Shown piece after piece: positions 19,819 through 30,646 of a stretch of 64,000 nt of DNA. This stretch comes from Lampropedia hyalina DSM 16112 (GTDB lineage Bacteria; Pseudomonadota; Gammaproteobacteria; Burkholderiales; Burkholderiaceae_C): assembly GCF_900129055.1 (NCBI RefSeq), contig NZ_FQUZ01000013.1, forward strand, positions 1-64,000, given 5' to 3'. The notes below the pieces were generated by a model. That model was not told the DNA's origin, did no database searches, and saw nothing but the letters and a program-made list of their open reading frames with translations. Each line of letters opens with the position of its first letter. The first letter of the stretch is position 1. The translations under genes and the position numbers were made by a program.

Positions 19819-20333
19819 AGGCGGCGGATCTGGTCGTAGTCACGCCCCTGCATTTGCGGCAACAGCAGTGCCAGTCGCAGCAGCGGCCAGACCAGGGTTT
19901 GCAGCAATGGTACCCACAGCACCTGCATGGGCGGCACGACCTGCGTGTGCAGGTAGCCGGGGATGAACAGCAGCAGTTGCAGCAACATGAACAGCGGCCA
20001 CAGGTATACGGCCTGAATCACGCCACTGTTGTGCCAGAGCAGGTGATTGCGCGCCTGCTGGGCCAGGAACATGCAGACGGCATAGGCCAGTGCGTGTTGC
20101 CCCAGCAGGCTGGCGGCCTGCACGTCCATCAGCACACCGAAGCCAAAAGCCGCTGCCAGACCGATGCGGCGCGGCTGGTGGATGCCCCAGAACAGCAGCA
20201 CCATCAGCAACAGATCGGGTGCCCAGGTGCGCAGCCCCAGCGGCATCAGTTCGCTACAGAATGCGAGCCAGACCGTGCCCCAGATGAAACCGGAGCGTGC
20301 CGGTTGCAGTTCCTGCTCTCCACGGAACGTCAT
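19815..20333 (-). CDS. mreD: rod shape-determining protein MreD
   Basis: A 172-aa polytopic inner-membrane protein with about five hydrophobic segments and the LMDVQAASLLGQHALAYAV stretch typical of MreD. It connects MreC and the peptidoglycan elongation machinery. It is coupled by 4-base ATGA overlaps to both mreC upstream and mrdA downstream. Confidence 0.92.
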   Translation of the reverse strand: MTFRGEQELQPARSGFIWGTVWLAFCSELMPLGLRTWAPDLLLMVLLFWGIHQPRRIGLAAAFGFGVLMDVQAASLLGQHALAYAVCMFLAQQARNHLLWHNSGVIQAVYLWPLFMLLQLLLFIPGYLHTQVVPPMQVLWVPLLQTLVWPLLRLALLLPQMQGRDYDQIRRL

Positions 20334-21250
20334 GGTGCACCGACCTTTCGTGCCGCAGGGCCTGTGGCGGTGTCTTCTGCGTCCGTTTCTTCGTGTTCAG
20401 GTGACAGCCCGGTGGGGGTGACCACCAGCACATGGCGCACCCGCGAGACTTGTGCCGAGGGCTGCACGGCAATGCGCAGGAACGGCGCGTCGTGCTGGGC
20501 ATCCACCTGTGCCACCACGCCCACGGGCAGACCGGCAGGATAGTAACCGTCGATGCCGCTGGTCACCAGCAGGTCGCCCTGCTGCATATCGGTTCCCACC
20601 GGAACATAGCGCACCTCCATGCCACCGCTGGGGCGGGCCACGGCCTCGCCAAAGGCCAGCATGCGCAGGCCGGTGCGGGTGTTCATGACCGGCACGGCAT
20701 GCTGGCGATCCGAGACCAGACGCACCTCGCTGCTGTGCAGGTACACGCGCGTCACCTGACCCAGCACCCCATTGGCATCCAGCACGGGGGCACCTTCCTG
20801 TACGCCGTCACTGCGGCCCTTGTTGATCGTGAGGCGGTTGGTGTAGGGGTCAGGGGTTTCGTAGATGATTTCAGCGGTCAGCGTCACCGATGCCACGCGT
20901 TCGCGCAACCCCAGCAGCGCACGCAACTGGGTGTTTTCCATTTTCAGGAACTGCGCTTCGTGGGCGGTCTGGGCCAGGGCCAGCACCTGGGTCTGCACTT
21001 CGGCTTCCTGCTGCTGCATGGTCTTGACCTGTGCCACATATTGGCTGGCATGGCGGTGCAACAGCACAGGCTGCAACATCAGCCACTGCAAGGGGTAAAT
21101 CGCCGTGGCAATCGCCTCGCGCACGGGCCGCACCACATGAAAGCGGCTGTCGGCCACCATCAGGAAAATGGCCAATGCCGCACACACCATCAGGCGGCTG
21201 GCAGGCGATGGGCCGTGTTCAAACAGCCGGGGCGTGGTTCTTTCAAACAT
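20330..21250 (-). CDS. mreC: rod shape-determining protein MreC
   Basis: 306 aa. A short cytoplasmic N-terminus and single membrane segment (about 20-38) are followed by a periplasmic coiled coil (about 65-110, rich in Q/E/A heptads such as VKTMQQQEAEVQTQVLALAQ) and the two beta-domains of MreC (GRSDGVQEGAPVLDANGVLG, DLLVTSGIDGYYPAGLPVG). It activates PBP2. The C-terminal tail, rich in Glu and Thr, is non-conserved. It is separated from mreB by 69 bases and overlaps mreD. Confidence 0.95.
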   Translation of the reverse strand: MFERTTPRLFEHGPSPASRLMVCAALAIFLMVADSRFHVVRPVREAIATAIYPLQWLMLQPVLLHRHASQYVAQVKTMQQQEAEVQTQVLALAQTAHEAQFLKMENTQLRALLGLRERVASVTLTAEIIYETPDPYTNRLTINKGRSDGVQEGAPVLDANGVLGQVTRVYLHSSEVRLVSDRQHAVPVMNTRTGLRMLAFGEAVARPSGGMEVRYVPVGTDMQQGDLLVTSGIDGYYPAGLPVGVVAQVDAQHDAPFLRIAVQPSAQVSRVRHVLVVTPTGLSPEHEETDAEDTATGPAARKVGAP

Positions 21251-21319
21251 CGCGCTCGATCAATGCCGTTGGTGCCAAGGCCTTCCCTGGAGCGCGGTGG
21301 TAATGGTGCCCAGTCGCGT

Positions 21320-22731
<1,412 letters not shown>

Positions 22732-23031
22732 ATGGCACTGACCCTTGAAGACATCTCCCGCATCGCCCATCTGGCCCGGCTGGAACTCTCCCCTTCGGAC
22801 AGCGAAAAAATGCTGTCGCAGATCAACGGCTTCTTCGGCATCGTCGAAAAAATGGAAGCCATCGACACCGACGGCGTGGAGCCACTGTTCCACCCGGTCT
22901 CGGCCATCGAAGACATCACCCTGCGCCTGCGCGACGACATCGCCAGCGAACCCAGCAACCGCAGTGGCAATATGCAGAACGCCCCGGCTGCCGAAGAAGG
23001 TCTTTTCCTCGTCCCCAAGGTGATCGAATAA
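22732..23031 (+). CDS. gatC: Asp-tRNA(Asn)/Glu-tRNA(Gln) amidotransferase subunit C
   Basis: A 99-aa small subunit that stabilises GatA and bridges it to GatB. The family start [19 protein letters not shown] fixes the ATG at 22732; the in-frame upstream extension is not conserved. Pfam-typical segments [21 protein letters not shown] and LRDD follow. The stop TAA shares one base with the gatA ATG (TAATG), so the two are coupled. It acts in the cytoplasm in indirect synthesis of Gln-tRNA and/or Asn-tRNA. Confidence 0.95.
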   Translation: MALTLEDISRIAHLARLELSPSDSEKMLSQINGFFGIVEKMEAIDTDGVEPLFHPVSAIEDITLRLRDDIASEPSNRSGNMQNAPAAEEGLFLVPKVIE

Positions 23032-24536
23032 TGAGCAGCACTCCCTCCAGCAAGCCCCTGCACCACCAGAGCGTGCGGGAACTGACCACCGCCCTGCACA
23101 CCCGGCAGATCTCTGCTGTCGAACTGGCGCAGCACTTTCTGCAACGCAGCCAGCAGCATCGGCACCTTGGCAGTTTTGTGGCCCAGGACGAAGCCGTCAC
23201 CCTCACGCAGGCGCAAGCCGCCGATGCCCGCATTGCCGACGGCACGGCCAGGCCACTCGATGGCCTGCCACTGGCCCACAAGGACATCTTCGTCACCCAG
23301 GACTTCCCCAGCACCGCCGCCTCGAAAATGCTGGCAGGCTACCGCTCGCCCTTCAATGCCACCGTGGTGCAGAAACTCGCCGATGCAGGCGTGGTCACGC
23401 TGGGCAAGGTGAGCTGCGACGAATTCGCCATGGGATCGGCCAACGAAAACACCGCCATTGCCCCGCTGGGCTTCGATGCGCCCGCGCCGGTGCGCAACCC
23501 GTGGAACACCGCCCACGTTCCGGGCGGCTCCTCGGGAGGCAGTGCAGCGGCCATTGCCGCAGGCCTTGCTCCCGCCGCCACCGGCACAGACACCGGCGGC
23601 TCCATCCGCCAGCCCGCCGCGTTCTGCGGCATTACCGGCATCAAGCCCACCTATGGCCGTGTTTCGCGCCATGGCATGATCGCCTTTGCCTCCAGCCTCG
23701 ACCAGGCTGGCCCGATGGCCCGCACCGCCGAAGACTGCGCGCTGTTGCTCACCCACATGGTCGGTGCAGACCCCGACCGCGATTCCACCTCGCTGGAACG
23801 CTCCGCCGAAGACTACAGCCAGAACCTGAACCAGGGCATCGAAGGCCTGCGCATCGGTATCCCGAAAGAGTTCTTTGGCGATGGACTGGCCGACGACGTG
23901 CGCCACAACGTGGAAGCCGCCCTCAAGGAATACGAAAAGCTCGGGGCGACGCTGGTTCCGATCTCGCTGCCGCTGACGGAACTGTCCATTCCCGTCTATT
24001 ACATCATTGCCCCGGCCGAAGCCAGCTCCAACCTCAGCCGTTTCGATGGCGTGAAGTTTGGCTTCCGCGCCCGCGAATATGCCGACTTGCAGGACATGTA
24101 CCTCAAGACCCGCAGCGAGGGCTTCGGCGAGGAAGTACAACGCCGCATCATGATCGGCACCTATGTGCTCTCGCACGGCTACTACGATGCCTACTACCTC
24201 AAGGCCCTGAAGCTGCGCCGCCTGATTGCCAATGACTTCCAGAACGCCTTCCGGGAATGCGACCTGATTGCCGGCCCGGTCGCCCCGACCACCGCATGGC
24301 AGATCGGCGATGACCAGCGCGACCCACTCACCAACTACCTGGCCGACATCTTCACGCTGCCCGCTTCGCTGGCCGGACTGCCCGGCATGAGCCTGCCCGC
24401 AGGCTTTGGTGCGAATGGCCTGCCCGTGGGGCTGCAACTGATCGGCAACTACTTTGCCGAGGCCCGGCTGCTCAACGCCGCGCACCGCTTCCAGCAGGCC
24501 ACCGACTTCCACCAGCACGTGGCTAAAGGCTTCTGA
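23031..24536 (+). CDS. gatA: Asp-tRNA(Asn)/Glu-tRNA(Gln) amidotransferase subunit A
   Basis: A 501-aa amidase-signature enzyme that releases ammonia from glutamine for transamidation of misacylated tRNA. The catalytic Lys-cisSer-Ser triad is visible: K84 in AHKDIF, S167 in [11 protein letters not shown], and S191 in [14 protein letters not shown]. Length is normal. It overlaps gatC by one base. Unlike the compact gatCAB of many relatives, a small membrane-protein gene lies between gatA and gatB. Confidence 0.97.
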   Translation: MSSTPSSKPLHHQSVRELTTALHTRQISAVELAQHFLQRSQQHRHLGSFVAQDEAVTLTQAQAADARIADGTARPLDGLPLAHKDIFVTQDFPSTAASKMLAGYRSPFNATVVQKLADAGVVTLGKVSCDEFAMGSANENTAIAPLGFDAPAPVRNPWNTAHVPGGSSGGSAAAIAAGLAPAATGTDTGGSIRQPAAFCGITGIKPTYGRVSRHGMIAFASSLDQAGPMARTAEDCALLLTHMVGADPDRDSTSLERSAEDYSQNLNQGIEGLRIGIPKEFFGDGLADDVRHNVEAALKEYEKLGATLVPISLPLTELSIPVYYIIAPAEASSNLSRFDGVKFGFRAREYADLQDMYLKTRSEGFGEEVQRRIMIGTYVLSHGYYDAYYLKALKLRRLIANDFQNAFRECDLIAGPVAPTTAWQIGDDQRDPLTNYLADIFTLPASLAGLPGMSLPAGFGANGLPVGLQLIGNYFAEARLLNAAHRFQQATDFHQHVAKGF

Positions 24537-24582
24537 AGCCACCACGCCCGCCAATGCCCGCCCACTGCCACCCGTTCCTGCA

Positions 24583-24963
24583 ATGAAAAAAGTCAATATC
24601 ATCTTCATCATTGCCGCGATCCTGGCCTTTGCCGCTGCGGCCGCGTGGCCGGTGCTGACATCAAAGCCATTTCCCATTCAGGGCATGCGCCCGATGGTAG
24701 AGCAAAGCAGCGATGCCAGCCGCGTGCTGCAAGCCGTGCTGGTCGCTGCCTGCGGCCTGTGGCTGCTGGTGCAGCCCCTGCAGAAAAGCCAGCCATCGCT
24801 GCGTTTTTTCCAGGGCATTGCGGTGGCTCTGGCCGTGTTCGGCTTTGTCCGTCTTGGCATTCCATTCGGAGCCATATTCTGCGGATTCTTTCTCGTGGCC
24901 ATGCAGTTGCGCGTGCATATTCAACGCCGTGCCTGCCCGCCTGTGGAATCCCCCTGCGAGTGA
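24583..24963 (+). CDS. small predicted membrane protein between gatA and gatB
   Basis: A 126-aa protein of unknown function. The N-terminus [22 protein letters not shown] is a membrane segment or uncleaved signal, with at least two further hydrophobic segments ([36 protein letters not shown] with [10 protein letters not shown]). ATG 24583 is chosen because the basic start and hydrophobic segment follow it. It lies 46 bases after gatA and 32 before gatB on the same strand, so it is probably cotranscribed. No family is recognised. Confidence 0.65.
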   Translation: MKKVNIIFIIAAILAFAAAAAWPVLTSKPFPIQGMRPMVEQSSDASRVLQAVLVAACGLWLLVQPLQKSQPSLRFFQGIAVALAVFGFVRLGIPFGAIFCGFFLVAMQLRVHIQRRACPPVESPCE

Positions 24964-24995
24964 TGGCCCTCCCTCTCTGTTCCAGATTACGTTCT

Positions 24996-26444
24996 ATGAC
25001 TGCCCCCCAACTCATCCACGGCTATGAAGTCGTCATCGGCTTTGAAACCCACGCCCAACTGGCCACCCACAGCAAAATCTTCAGCCGCGCCCCGCTGGGC
25101 TTCGGGGCCGAACCCAACACCCAGACCAGCGCGCTGGACTGCGCCTTGCCCGGTACCCTGCCGGTGATGAACCGCCAGGCCGTGGAACACGCCATCCGCC
25201 TGGGCCTTGCACTGGGCAGCCACATTGCGCCGCGCAGCATCTTTGCGCGCAAGAACTACTTCTATCCCGATCTGCCCAAGGGCTACCAGATCAGCCAGTT
25301 CGAGATTCCCGTCGTGCAGGGCGGCGAAGTCGGCTTCTATCTGGGCGATGAAAAGAAAACCGTGCGCCTGGTGCGTGCCCACCTGGAAGAAGACGCAGGC
25401 AAATCAATCCACGATCAGTTCCCGACCGAATCGGGCATCGACCTGAACCGCGCGGGTACACCGCTGCTGGAAATCGTCACCGAGCCGGACATCCGCTCGA
25501 CCGAGGAAGCCGTGGCCTACGCCAAGGAACTGCACAAGATCGTCACCTGGATCGGCATCTGCGACGGCAACATGCAGGAAGGCAATTTCCGCTGCGATGC
25601 CAACGTCTCGGTGCGCAAACCCGGTCAGCCGCTGGGCACACGCCGCGAAATCAAGAACCTCAACAGCTTCCGCAACATGCAGATTGCCATCGACTTCGAG
25701 ATTCGCTGGCAGATCGAGCAGATCGAGGACGGCCACGCCATCCAGCAGGCCACCGTGCTGTTCAACCCCGATACGGGCGAGACCCGCGCCATGCGCACCA
25801 AGGAAGACTCTGCCGACTACCGCTACTTCCCCGACCCCGACCTGCCCCCACTGGTGATCGCCCCCGAATGGGTGGCACAGGTGCAGGCCGACATGCCGGA
25901 GCTGCCGCGCCACATGGCCGAACGCTTCGTCAGCGACTACGGCCTGCCCGAATACGATGCCACCACACTGACGCAAAGCCGCGAAATGGGCGCGTACTTC
26001 GAGGAAGCGGCCAAAGCCTGCGGCCAGCCCAAACTGGCCAGCAACTGGATCATGGGCGAAATCTCAAGACGTCTGAACCACGAGGAAATCGGCATCGGTG
26101 CCGCACCCGTCCAGCCTGCATCACTGGCTGCACTGATTGGCCGCATCCACGACGGCACCATCTCCAACAATGCCGCCAAGCAGGTGTTTGAAACCCTGTG
26201 GACGGGCGAAGGCCATGAGGTTGATGCCATCATTGAAGCCAAGGGCCTGAAACAGATGAACGACACCGGTGCGCTGGAGAAAATCATCGACGAGGTGATC
26301 GCCGCCAACCCTGCCAACGTCGAGCAGTACCGCGCTGGCAAGGAAAAAGCCTTCAATGCCCTGGTTGGCCAGGTGATGAAGGCCAGCAAGGGCAAGGCCA
26401 ATCCGCAGCAGGTGAATGCGGTGCTGAAGGAGCGGCTGGGGTAA
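24996..26444 (+). CDS. gatB: Asp-tRNA(Asn)/Glu-tRNA(Gln) amidotransferase subunit B
   Basis: 482 aa, the kinase/transamidase subunit that activates the misacylated amino acid with ATP and transfers ammonia. GatB hallmarks: [15 protein letters not shown] at the start, [62 protein letters not shown], and the C-terminal YqeY-like tail domain that binds the tRNA elbow ([21 protein letters not shown]). ATG 24996 begins the conserved domain; longer in-frame starts run into the preceding gene. Confidence 0.97.
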   Translation: MTAPQLIHGYEVVIGFETHAQLATHSKIFSRAPLGFGAEPNTQTSALDCALPGTLPVMNRQAVEHAIRLGLALGSHIAPRSIFARKNYFYPDLPKGYQISQFEIPVVQGGEVGFYLGDEKKTVRLVRAHLEEDAGKSIHDQFPTESGIDLNRAGTPLLEIVTEPDIRSTEEAVAYAKELHKIVTWIGICDGNMQEGNFRCDANVSVRKPGQPLGTRREIKNLNSFRNMQIAIDFEIRWQIEQIEDGHAIQQATVLFNPDTGETRAMRTKEDSADYRYFPDPDLPPLVIAPEWVAQVQADMPELPRHMAERFVSDYGLPEYDATTLTQSREMGAYFEEAAKACGQPKLASNWIMGEISRRLNHEEIGIGAAPVQPASLAALIGRIHDGTISNNAAKQVFETLWTGEGHEVDAIIEAKGLKQMNDTGALEKIIDEVIAANPANVEQYRAGKEKAFNALVGQVMKASKGKANPQQVNAVLKERLG

Positions 26445-26517
26445 ATTCCACAGGGCAGACCTTCCCTGGCGATACGGCATTCCCCAATGGGATTCTGTGC
26501 AACACGAGGAGAAAGCG

Positions 26518-27432
26518 ATGCGGGTGATTCTGACGGGTGGCAGTGGTTTTCTGGGGCAGGCACTGACGCGGCGGTTGCTGGCGCAGGGTGCGCAGGTGGC
26601 GTGGTTGTCGCACCGCCCGGCGGCTGTGGGGCAGGGTGCACCAGCCGGGGTCTCCGTGCGTGGCTATGCCGACTTGCAGCCAGATGAAGCCTGGGATGCT
26701 GTGGTCAATCTGGCGGGTGCACCGATTGCCGACCGGCGTTGGAGCGATGCCCGCAAGCAGTTGCTGCTGGACAGCCGTCTGCACCCCACACAGGCATTGC
26801 TGGACTGGCTGCTGGTGGCACGGCGCAAGCCGCGTGTGCTGCTCAGCGGTTCCGCAACCGGTTGGTATGGCAATCAGGGCGATGCGGTGCTGGACGAGGA
26901 CAGCGGTTTTCACGATGAGTTTGCCCACCAGCTCTGCGCCCGCTGGGAAAGGCTGGCATGGCGGGCGCAAATGGATGCGGGCGTTCCCGTGGTGCTGCTG
27001 CGCACCGGCGTGGTGTTGCACCCGTCCGGGGGAATGCTGGCGCGTTTGTCCCTGCCGTTTCGTCTTGGGCTGGGCGGGCGTTTGGGCAGCGGCACACAGT
27101 ACATGAGCTGGATCGCGCTGGACGACTGGGTGCGGGCAGTGGGCTGGCTGTTGCAGGCCCACCTGGGTGGCAGCGTCGGCAAGGCATGGAGTGGGCCGGT
27201 GAATCTGACCGCTCTGCAGCCGGTGACAAATGCCGAATTCACCCGTGCCTATGCGGCATCGTTGAAGCGACCGGCAGTTTTGGCGGTGCCTGCACCGGTG
27301 TTGCGCTGGGGGCTGGGGGAGATGGCCACGCTGTTGCTCGATGGCCAGCGGGTCGTGCCTAGGCGGCTGGAGGCGGCAGGGTTTTCATTCCGCCATGCCA
27401 CGCTGGAGCAGGCTTTGCGTCAGACCGAGTGA
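26518..27432 (+). CDS. TIGR01777-type NAD-dependent epimerase/dehydratase (YfcH-like)
   Basis: A 304-aa atypical SDR protein. It has Rossmann motif LTGGSGFLGQ at the N-terminus, VNLAGAPIADRRW, the SGSATGWYG active-site region with Tyr, LRTGVVLHPSGGML, and the C-terminal DUF1731-type tail (PAVLAVPAPVLRWGLGEM...RRLEAAGFSFRH). GAGGAGAAAGCG directly before the ATG fixes the start, so the seven upstream in-frame residues are excluded. E. coli YfcH is the best known relative; the substrate is unknown. It is convergent with the next gene, 10 bases between stops. Confidence 0.9.
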   Translation: MRVILTGGSGFLGQALTRRLLAQGAQVAWLSHRPAAVGQGAPAGVSVRGYADLQPDEAWDAVVNLAGAPIADRRWSDARKQLLLDSRLHPTQALLDWLLVARRKPRVLLSGSATGWYGNQGDAVLDEDSGFHDEFAHQLCARWERLAWRAQMDAGVPVVLLRTGVVLHPSGGMLARLSLPFRLGLGGRLGSGTQYMSWIALDDWVRAVGWLLQAHLGGSVGKAWSGPVNLTALQPVTNAEFTRAYAASLKRPAVLAVPAPVLRWGLGEMATLLLDGQRVVPRRLEAAGFSFRHATLEQALRQTE

Positions 27433-27442
27433 CCCAACATCA

Positions 27443-28099
27443 TTAATGCAGATAGCGCGGCCGTCTGCCACTGCCGCCGTGGCCTGAAGGGCCTGAGCCA
27501 CCGGAGCCGCCACTGCGGGGAGGCTTGCCCAGTTCCAGCGAGCTGACGAGGTCGTCGAAGCGGCGGTTGAAGAGTTTGTCCACTTCCTGGACTACCCCTT
27601 GCAGTTCGGAGGCATCGAAGTGCCGCTCCATCATGCTCACCAAATCCTGTACCAGCAGGTCACGCTGAACCTGCATGATGGCAGCGGGGGTGGGGCCGAT
27701 GAACAGCAGGAAGAAGTCGTCGCGCGATTCGCCTTCGTGGATGGGGGTGTCTTCCTCGTCTTCCATGTCGTCGAATTCGCGGTCGTAGAAGGTGACTTCG
27801 AGGACGCAACCCCGGTCGGACAATTCGTTGAGTCCCATGCAGACGTCATCGAGCGACTGGCGGAAGTCTTCGTCGCCGCGCACCGTCCAACACAGTTGCA
27901 CGGCGTTCTCGCGCGCATCGAACTGGATGCCGGGTTCTTCTTCGTAGGCACTGACGGCTCCCTGGGCGAAGGAGCTGGCCCCGGCATAGAGCCACAGCGG
28001 GCGCAGGGCTTCCTGGACTTCGTTGAAGCGGACGTCGTTGCGGAGAAAAATCTGACCGTGGACGTGAATCTCAAGGGGGGCATCGTGATAGCGGGTCAT
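27443..28099 (-). CDS. conserved hypothetical protein, possibly DUF6806 family
   Basis: 218 aa, start supported by AGGAGTAAGAA before the ATG. The N-terminal domain begins APLEIHVHGQIFLRNDV and contains a region rich in acidic residues (FDDMEDEEDTP). A middle helical region (LLVQDLVSMMERHF, LQGVVQEVDKLFNRRFD) follows. The C-terminus is a Gly/Ser/Pro-rich low-complexity tail (SGGSGGSGPSGHGGSG) ending RRPRYLH. No signal peptide or membrane segment, so cytoplasmic. I recall similar Burkholderiales proteins being grouped as DUF6806, but the function is unknown. Confidence 0.75.
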   Translation of the reverse strand: MTRYHDAPLEIHVHGQIFLRNDVRFNEVQEALRPLWLYAGASSFAQGAVSAYEEEPGIQFDARENAVQLCWTVRGDEDFRQSLDDVCMGLNELSDRGCVLEVTFYDREFDDMEDEEDTPIHEGESRDDFFLLFIGPTPAAIMQVQRDLLVQDLVSMMERHFDASELQGVVQEVDKLFNRRFDDLVSSLELGKPPRSGGSGGSGPSGHGGSGRRPRYLH

Positions 28100-28254
28100 T
28101 TCTTACTCCTTGGGGCGGGTGGCCTGGTGGCTGCACAGGCACAGTGCCCTTCCTGTTGGCTTTTCTTGGGGTGCAGCAAAGGTTCTCTACTATAGCGTGG
28201 TCGGCTGCGTTCTGGCGACAACGCGGGACAACGCATTGGGGGGAAGGCGGCGAT

Positions 28255-28812
28255 TCAGGCGAAGACTTCGGCTTCGGCCAGTGCAACGGCGGCCTGATCC
28301 TTGGCGGACAGCAGGGGCTGCTTGATGCCGTGCGCCGCCAGCGGCCAGTCGATGCCGATGGCCGGGTCGTTCCAGGCGATGGAGCGTTCAAACTGCGGGG
28401 CGTAGTAGTCGGTGGTCTTGTAGAGAAAGTCTGCGCTGTCGCTGAGAACGACGAAGCCGTGGGCGAATCCGGCGGGAACCCAGAGCTGGCGGTGGTTGCG
28501 GTCGTTCAGTTCCGCTCCGACCCACTGGCCGAATGTGGGGGAACTGCGGCGTACATCCACGGCCACGTCGAAGACGGCACCCTGGGTGACGCGCACCAGT
28601 TTGCCTTGCGCCTGCTGAATCTGGTAGTGCAGGCCCCGCAGCACGCCTTTGGCACTGCGGCTGTGGTTGTCCTGCACGAACGGCACTGCCAGTCCGGTGT
28701 GTTGCGCGAATTGTTGCTGGTTGAAGCTTTCCATGAAAAAGCCTCGGGCATCACCAAAGACTTTGGGTTCCAGAATGAGGACATCGGGGATGGCGGTAGG
28801 GATGACTTGCAT
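28255..28812 (-). CDS. rfbC: dTDP-4-dehydrorhamnose 3,5-epimerase
   Basis: A 185-aa cupin-fold epimerase making dTDP-4-dehydro-L-rhamnose for O-antigen. The ATG at 28812 gives MQVIPTAIPDVLILEPKVFG, the usual start; the longer frame runs into murI. Conserved marks: GDARGFFMESFNQQQF, FVQDNHSRSAKGVLRGLHYQ (catalytic His in RGLHYQ), WVPAGFAHGFVVLSD and YKTTDYYAPQFER. Its partners rfbA, rfbB and rfbD are not in the window, so it is an isolated gene here. Preceded by murI on the same strand (55 bases). Confidence 0.94.
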   Translation of the reverse strand: MQVIPTAIPDVLILEPKVFGDARGFFMESFNQQQFAQHTGLAVPFVQDNHSRSAKGVLRGLHYQIQQAQGKLVRVTQGAVFDVAVDVRRSSPTFGQWVGAELNDRNHRQLWVPAGFAHGFVVLSDSADFLYKTTDYYAPQFERSIAWNDPAIGIDWPLAAHGIKQPLLSAKDQAAVALAEAEVFA

Positions 28813-28867
28813 ACGATCAGGGTTCAATGGGGGAAAGAGAAAGGCGCAGAGGATAGCCTGTGCGCGC

Positions 28868-29674
28868 TCATTCTGCCGGGGTCTGGAGGTGGCGTCTGGC
28901 CATTTCCTGCAATGCGAGGGCATCACCGCTGCTGTGCAACTCCAGCAGCGGGTGTGCCGGGGATGGCGTGCCTGGGTGGAGCAGTTGTGCCTGTTCCAGG
29001 CGGCGGCGCGTGTGCAGGGCAACGGGCAGGCCTGTTTCCACATAATGGATGTCTGCGCCGGTGACGCGCTGCATGGCGGCTCTGGCGAACGGGTAATGGG
29101 TGCAGCCCAGCACGATGGTGTCGATGTGGCCGCTGGCATGGCCGAAGGGCAGGGTGCCCAGATAGCGTTGGCACAGGGCTTCGATGCGGCTGCCGTGGTC
29201 TTGCTCGATGGCATCGGCCAGACCGCTGCATGCGACAACGTGAAACTGCGCCTGGTGCCGCAGGCTCTGGTGCAGTTGCCGAAAGCGCGGGCTGCTGACG
29301 GTGGCGGCGGTTCCCAGCACGGCAATCTGGCCGGTCTGGCTCAGGCGAATGGCCGGTTTGAGGGCCGGTTCCACGCCGATCAGGATCAGATCGGGGTGCT
29401 CCTGGCGCAGGGATTCGATGGCCACGGCCGTGGCGGTGTTGCAGGCGACCACCAGTGCCTTGACGTGGCAGTCGTGCAGGAGCATCTGGGTGATGCGGCG
29501 GCTGCGCTCGAGCACATATTCGGCACTGCGCTCGCCATACGGGGCATGGGCCGAGTCGGCGAAGTAGAGGAAGCGTTCGGCTGGCATCTGCTGGCGCAGG
29601 GCGTTGAGAATGCTCAGTCCGCCAACCCCGCTGTCGAAGACTCCGATGGGCTGTTCAGGATAATACCGGGACAT
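28868..29674 (-). CDS. murI: glutamate racemase
   Basis: 268 aa, makes D-glutamate for peptidoglycan. The two catalytic cysteines are in VVACNTATAV and VLGCTHYPF; the N-terminal GVFDSGVGGLSIL and YFADSAHAPYG motifs are intact. ATG 29674 is preferred; the longer frame starts from a TTG and adds a Cys-rich leader with no support. It is transcribed in the same direction as the PP2C gene upstream, 54 bases away. Confidence 0.95.
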   Translation of the reverse strand: MSRYYPEQPIGVFDSGVGGLSILNALRQQMPAERFLYFADSAHAPYGERSAEYVLERSRRITQMLLHDCHVKALVVACNTATAVAIESLRQEHPDLILIGVEPALKPAIRLSQTGQIAVLGTAATVSSPRFRQLHQSLRHQAQFHVVACSGLADAIEQDHGSRIEALCQRYLGTLPFGHASGHIDTIVLGCTHYPFARAAMQRVTGADIHYVETGLPVALHTRRRLEQAQLLHPGTPSPAHPLLELHSSGDALALQEMARRHLQTPAE

Positions 29675-29728
29675 GGTGCAGCAGGGGCATGGACGAAATG
29701 ACAAGGCAGACAGGTGTGACCATGCCGA

Positions 29729-30484
29729 TCACAGCGGGTCTATCTTGATGAGCACCAGCGAGAGGTTGTCGCCCCGGCCATCGGCGCGTTCGCGGGCAGT
29801 GTCGATCAGCGACAGCGCGGCTTCCCTGGTACTGAGAAACTGCACGGTGTGGGCGATTTCCTCCGGGTGGAAGTAGGCCCACAGGCCATCGCTGCACGCC
29901 AGAAAGGCATCGCCCACCTTGACCTGGCGGATGCTGCGGGTGGTGGCCGGTGGGTCGCGCTCGGTGCCCAGGCAACCGAGCAGCAGATTGCCGTGCGGAT
30001 GGCCAATGGCTTCTTCCTCGGTGATTTCGCCGCTGTCGATCAGGCTTTGCACATAGGAGTGATCCACGGTGCGAAACACCATGCGGCCATTGTGAAAGTG
30101 GTAGATGCGTGAATCGCCCGCATGTACCCAGTGGCACGAGCCACGCGGCGTGAGCATGAAGGCGGCCAGGGTGCTGTGCGGCTCCTGTTCGGATGAGGTG
30201 GCGGTGAGCCGGATGATGAGGTGGGCTTCCTTGGCAATGTTCTGCAGAAAATCCACCGGATTGTCGGTTTCCGGGTCGAAGCGTTCCAGCAACTGCCGCG
30301 CCGACAGGATGACCTGATCCGATGCCTTGCGCCCGCCGCTGCGCCCGCCCATGCCATCGGCCACCACTGCCAGCACGCAGGCGGGCTGGCGTGGGTGTTG
30401 GAGCAACGCAACCTGATCCTGCTGATAGGTGCGATCTCCCTTGTGCAGTCCGGTGGCGGCATGAAGGCGGTAGTTGATCTGCAT
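29729..30484 (-). CDS. PP2C-family serine/threonine protein phosphatase
   Basis: 251 aa, a soluble Mn/Mg-dependent phosphatase catalytic domain with no extra domain. Metal-binding and fold motifs in order: GDRTYQQD, VLAVVADGMGGRSGG, HWVHAGDSRIYHF, FLACSDGLWAYF and RADGRGDNLSLVLI. All four metal-site aspartates are present. The length matches Stp1/PrpC-type phosphatases. Such proteins usually reverse Hanks-type kinases or act in secretion or stress signalling; no kinase gene is adjacent. It is divergent from the dinG-like helicase. Confidence 0.93.
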   Translation of the reverse strand: MQINYRLHAATGLHKGDRTYQQDQVALLQHPRQPACVLAVVADGMGGRSGGRKASDQVILSARQLLERFDPETDNPVDFLQNIAKEAHLIIRLTATSSEQEPHSTLAAFMLTPRGSCHWVHAGDSRIYHFHNGRMVFRTVDHSYVQSLIDSGEITEEEAIGHPHGNLLLGCLGTERDPPATTRSIRQVKVGDAFLACSDGLWAYFHPEEIAHTVQFLSTREAALSLIDTARERADGRGDNLSLVLIKIDPL

Positions 30485-30646
30485 GGTGAGCGTAACGCTG
30501 TGGTGGGGGATGATGGAACGGTTTTGTGGGGACAGGCGCGTTACACTGCCCGTTTTTCATGCCCGTACATGATGTCCCGGCTGCCGCACATTGTAAATCC
30601 AGCGGGCACGCCCTGGAACTGCTTCAAAGGAACGAAAAGAGTGCCC

